Shown here: positions 60,786 through 64,000 of the stretch, piece by piece | Layout of the letters: the number at the start of each line of letters is the position of its first letter | Position numbering within the stretch: the stretch's first letter is position 1 | NCBI GenBank assembly: GCA_021826965.1 | Contig: JAKAYA010000006.1 | Coordinates: 1-64,000, forward strand | Length of the DNA stretch: 64,000 nucleotides | DNA from: Nitrospirota bacterium | Lineage (GTDB): Bacteria; Nitrospirota; Leptospirillia; Leptospirillales; Leptospirillaceae | Reading direction: 5' to 3' | Made by a program: the position numbers and the translations under genes | Notes under the pieces: generated by a model | Seen by the model: the letters and a program-made list of their open reading frames with translations, nothing else | Databases searched by the model: none | Told to the model about the DNA's origin: nothing

Positions 60786-61853
60786 CTACTTTTCGTCCTG
60801 CGGAGACCGAGAAAAATCTTCGGCTTCCGATCGTTCCCTATCGGTTTCTTTGGCCAGGGGCCGGGTGCTGCCCGAGTAGTTCGCTCCCCGGTCGGAAACA
60901 CGGTGCAAATTTGTTCGAGTCAGGTCTGCTTTCCGAAACAAAGCCTCTTCGATATTGGTATGGGAGAGATCGCCGAAAACGATTGAGGTTCCGGAGAAAT
61001 CCCCGCGCGAAAAATTCCCCTGTGTCATCAGGCACAGGGACATGTCCGATCCGGAAAATCGTGCTCCCGCTGCGGAGGCTTCCTGAAAGGAGGACATTCG
61101 GAAATTGGCATTCTGTCCGGAAATGCCGGTCAGGTTGGCTCCCATAAAGAGAGAGCTTTCGACATTTGCGCGGTCAAACACGGCACCTTCAAGATTGGAA
61201 CGGCTGAAGTTGCCGAAGGAAATATCACTTCCGGCAAATCGGGTCCCTTTGAGGGTTCCATCGGTGCATTGAATCATTCGCAGCGTTTGTCCCGAGAAAT
61301 CCAGGCCGGAAAGGTCGGTCCGGATGAATATCGGATTTTCGAACCTTGCATTCCGGAACGATGCCGTTGAGAGATCTGCCTGGGTAAATGTCATTTTGTG
61401 AAGAGTCGATCCATCGAACCGGGTACCGGAAAAGGTGCACTCGATAAACGATGTCTTTCTGAGCTGGATGTTTCTGAACGACGCTTCGGAAAGAAGAGAC
61501 TGAAAGAAAACCATTCTGCCAATATTGCTCTGTTCGAACCGGGCACCTTGAAGGTCGCCATTGGCGATCCGTGACTGTTCCAGTCGGGCGCTCAGGAAGG
61601 AGGAGCCTGCCATCCGGCATTGGTAGAAAATGGTCCGCTCCAAATCCCCATTGTCGAAAACAGCCTTATCAAGGTCGCATTCGGCGAAAAAGGTTTTGGA
61701 AAGATTGGCGCCGGGGAAAAGTGTCCCTGATGCCCTGACATTGAAAAAACGTCCTTCCGAGAGATCTTGTCCGGAGAAATCCAGGCCGGAGATGTCTGCT
61801 TCCCGAACCGGTTCTCCCATCTGGATCTTTTCAAGAACTTCCGCTCTTGTCAT
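60786..61853 (-). CDS. Pentapeptide-repeat protein
   Basis: A 355-residue protein. Residues about 18-330 consist of tandem A(D/N)LXX-type pentapeptides (for example DFSGQDLSEG, GANLSKTFF, GDLQGARFEQ, ANLTGISGQ), predicted to form a right-handed quadrilateral beta-helix. The final ~30 residues are charged. The ATG overlaps the stop of the DUF2169-pentapeptide gene (ATGA), so the two are co-translated. In T6SS clusters with DUF2169 such proteins are frequent, but their role is unclear (spike accessory, adaptor or effector). No toxin domain is seen. Confidence 0.88.
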   Translation of the reverse strand: MTRAEVLEKIQMGEPVREADISGLDFSGQDLSEGRFFNVRASGTLFPGANLSKTFFAECDLDKAVFDNGDLERTIFYQCRMAGSSFLSARLEQSRIANGDLQGARFEQSNIGRMVFFQSLLSEASFRNIQLRKTSFIECTFSGTRFDGSTLHKMTFTQADLSTASFRNARFENPIFIRTDLSGLDFSGQTLRMIQCTDGTLKGTRFAGSDISFGNFSRSNLEGAVFDRANVESSLFMGANLTGISGQNANFRMSSFQEASAAGARFSGSDMSLCLMTQGNFSRGDFSGTSIVFGDLSHTNIEEALFRKADLTRTNLHRVSDRGANYSGSTRPLAKETDRERSEAEDFSRSPQDEK

Positions 61854-64000
61854 GACACTGTCCTTTGGAGCGTGCTTTTTCCCGTCAACACTCCGTCGAA
61901 CACTGTTTCCTGGTTCTTCTGGGCGCCGATGAGAGTTGCTTCGTAAAGGCTTGCGGAAAGGAAAGAAGCGGAACGGATATCCGTCTTGAGAAAGAGGGCT
62001 TTCCGGAAATCTCCTTTCGTGGCATCCGCCATCTCGAGGTTGGATTTTGTAAATCGCGCCGAGATTGCCCTGGCTTTTCTGAAGAGGGTGTGTCGAAGGT
62101 CGGATTCAGAAAAGTCGGTCTTTTCGAGAATGGACTCGGTGAAATCTGAATGAGCAAAGAAACCGTTTCTGAGATTGGACTGGGATAGATCCGCTGCCAG
62201 AAAAGTGCATTGAGAAAAGTCTCCGCTCCGGATGAATCTGGACTGGATCATTGTTGCCCGGACAAAGCTGGTATTCGGTCCCGTGCATTCGAGAAAGGAT
62301 GCTTTGGTCAGGTTGGCGCGGTCGAAGACCACATTGCGAAGATCGTTTTTCATGAACAAGGCGCCTTCCAGAAAAGCCCCGGAAAAATTGACGTTGATCA
62401 TTGTCGAACGTGAAGGCATCTCTGTCTGGAAATTTGTTCCTTTTTCGGGAAGGAAGTCTTTAAGGGTTGGAATATCGAAGAGGTAGAAACGGATCTTGGG
62501 AGCATGGATACCGCGGGCATCCACATCTTTCAAGGAGGCATTCATCCAGTCAGATCCTTCAAGACGGGCGTTTGTCAGGTTGACATTGGTGAGGACTGCT
62601 CCGAAGAAAATCGTTTTTCTTGCATCAACCTCCGACAGGTCTGCTCCGTCGAGGGATACAAATCCCATATTGGCTCCGGAGAGGTCGGCGTGCACCAAAT
62701 TCGTTTGACGGAGACATGAGTGGGTCAGGAGTGACCCCGAAAGATTCGCCCCGCAGAGATTGGTTCCAGATAAATTTGACCCCATCAGGTCTGCTTTGGA
62801 CAGATCAGCCCCTTCCAGGGAAAGGCCGGACAAGTCCGCTCCCCTTAAGTCCCATTGCTGGAATTGACCGGGCATTTTCAGGCTGGAGAGGACCTTCTCT
62901 CTTTTTCGAAGGGCCTCTGCGGGATTAGGGGGCGGCGGTGCAAAGTAATGGGCAGAACGGACAAGCCCGTTCTGCCGGTCAGACCGGGTGTTCATCTGGT
63001 CAAGTTTGCTTTTGGTGGATTCCCATTTTTTCTTGAGATCGGGAAACGGGGGGGAAAGAAGGTCAATTTTCTCCCGGGGAAATTCCGGTGGAAGAGACTG
63101 TAAGAGAACCTTATCGACGTATGCTTCGAATGTGTCCGAAAGGGGTGACTCCGATTTGTATGACGGGGCTTGAAAGGACAATTGGCTCGAAATGTCAGGG
63201 GCAGGTACCCGAGCATTCCGGATTTTTTCTTTCGATTGTTCGCTGAGGGGAGAATCTTCTACGTCGGGAGGGGAATACGATTGACTGCGAGCCAGCTGGT
63301 CACCGGCTTCCGAGATTTTTTTCTGGAAGGAAGATTGCATTTTTTTGCTCAGGGAGAGTTCTTCTTCCTCTGTCTGTTCCATCATTTCTTTGCTGTGCAC
63401 TTTTTGCCGGAAATCCTCGACGGATTTGTCTGACGCCTGACGGGCCTGAAGAACCTTTTCCTGGAGTTTGTTGATTGTTGCAAGCCTGTTGTCGCTCCCT
63501 TCGGGAACGGGAGGGGAAGATGCAAGAATCCGTTGCTTCTGGTTCTCAAGGTCGTTTTCGATTTTGTCGAACCGTTTATTCATCCGGGACTGATATTTTT
63601 CCAGTGCCATCGGAAGATGTTTTTCGAGGTGGTATTGCGGATTGGACTGGTTTGCCAACGGATTGTCAGACAAGGAGTCCGGGAGCAGTGGAAGATCGCT
63701 GAAACGCCCCGATCCTCCGCTTTTCCCTTTTTTCATCCGCTTGTCACGAACTGTCCGGTAATGTTCGACGGTTCGATGCTGTGAAATGTCCTCGGCCGCC
63801 AGGAGAACGGATTCGACCTCCGAAGCATCGTCCGTCAGAATTGGTGCAAACCCTCGATAAATCAGGATCCCTCTTTCCCGATGAGGAATAAGCCAGAGCG
63901 TTTCTGGGGAAAGTGGGACCTCCACAAACGGCTCCGTTTCTTTCTGGTGAATCGTCAGGAAGGAACGGAGCCGGTAGGAAGGAATGCGTCCGACAAGAGA
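61850..64000 (-). CDS. DUF2169 and pentapeptide-repeat fusion protein (5' end outside the window)
   Basis: The frame is open to the last base of the window, giving 716 visible residues. The first visible part (GRIPSYRLRSF, then VPLSPETLWLIPHRERGILIYRG) fits the C-terminal end of DUF2169, a T6SS adaptor-like domain. A charged helical linker follows (roughly visible residues 80-365), rich in Lys/Glu/Gln and Ser/Pro. Pentapeptide repeats (GADLSGLSLEGADLSKADL...) make up about the last 330 residues. The gene overlaps the next by ATGA. The true start and the N-terminal domain are unseen. Confidence 0.82.
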   Translation of the reverse strand, partial: SLVGRIPSYRLRSFLTIHQKETEPFVEVPLSPETLWLIPHRERGILIYRGFAPILTDDASEVESVLLAAEDISQHRTVEHYRTVRDKRMKKGKSGGSGRFSDLPLLPDSLSDNPLANQSNPQYHLEKHLPMALEKYQSRMNKRFDKIENDLENQKQRILASSPPVPEGSDNRLATINKLQEKVLQARQASDKSVEDFRQKVHSKEMMEQTEEEELSLSKKMQSSFQKKISEAGDQLARSQSYSPPDVEDSPLSEQSKEKIRNARVPAPDISSQLSFQAPSYKSESPLSDTFEAYVDKVLLQSLPPEFPREKIDLLSPPFPDLKKKWESTKSKLDQMNTRSDRQNGLVRSAHYFAPPPPNPAEALRKREKVLSSLKMPGQFQQWDLRGADLSGLSLEGADLSKADLMGSNLSGTNLCGANLSGSLLTHSCLRQTNLVHADLSGANMGFVSLDGADLSEVDARKTIFFGAVLTNVNLTNARLEGSDWMNASLKDVDARGIHAPKIRFYLFDIPTLKDFLPEKGTNFQTEMPSRSTMINVNFSGAFLEGALFMKNDLRNVVFDRANLTKASFLECTGPNTSFVRATMIQSRFIRSGDFSQCTFLAADLSQSNLRNGFFAHSDFTESILEKTDFSESDLRHTLFRKARAISARFTKSNLEMADATKGDFRKALFLKTDIRSASFLSASLYEATLIGAQKNQETVFDGVLTGKSTLQRTVS

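Overview
The window is high-GC bacterial DNA. It carries leucine and dTDP-sugar biosynthesis genes, a trehalose/alpha-glucan pathway, six GGDEF-family proteins, two PEP-CTERM surface proteins and part of a type VI secretion system (T6SS). The gene mix would suit an acidophilic, biofilm-forming Nitrospirota of the Leptospirillum type. That is inference from gene content, not a database match.

Layout. 1-1350: remains of a mobile element, namely the tail of a transposase and a frameshifted tyrosine integrase, next to tRNA-Lys(TTT). 1381-4587: an AI-2E/PerM-family permease and leuDC on the minus strand. 4803-7338: rfbB-rfbA-rfbC with overlapping TTGA junctions. 7347-14417: an MHS-type transporter, a secreted Sel1-repeat protein, a PAS-GAF-PAS-GGDEF-EAL protein, a SixA-like phosphatase and glutamate decarboxylase. 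14677-22830: a tightly coupled operon treZ-treY-(catalytically degraded treS paralogue)-treS. 22940-31447: a fatty-acid desaturase, three GGDEF proteins, a PEP-CTERM protein and a small degenerate-GGDEF protein with a FliM-like N-terminal motif. 32054-36828: glgE-maltokinase and a zinc alcohol dehydrogenase. 37572-42355: a glycine-rich PEP-CTERM protein, a DUF202 protein and a membrane PAS-GGDEF protein. 42474-43858: a frameshifted IS1634-type transposase. 44071-50842: two divergent BTAD/pseudo-cyclase/ATPase regulators. 50950-64000: a minus-strand T6SS cluster (DUF2169-pentapeptide, pentapeptide, DUF3540, DUF4150/PAAR-like, TssJ, TssK, TssL, TssM, TssA) followed by a small protein resembling half of a GspF/PilC cytoplasmic domain.

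How it fits together. TreY/TreZ make trehalose from alpha-glucan, TreS interconverts trehalose and maltose, maltokinase makes maltose-1-phosphate, and GlgE extends alpha-glucan. The two loci together form an almost closed trehalose/glucan cycle, with only branching enzyme and glycogen synthase outside the window. The most unusual item there is a full-length TreS-like protein that has lost two of three catalytic acids yet is coupled to the intact TreS. From about 43.9 kb rightward the DNA looks visibly less GC-rich, and the transposase, regulators and T6SS could be an acquired island. The remaining T6SS genes (tssB/C/E/F/G/H, hcp, vgrG) are not in the window.
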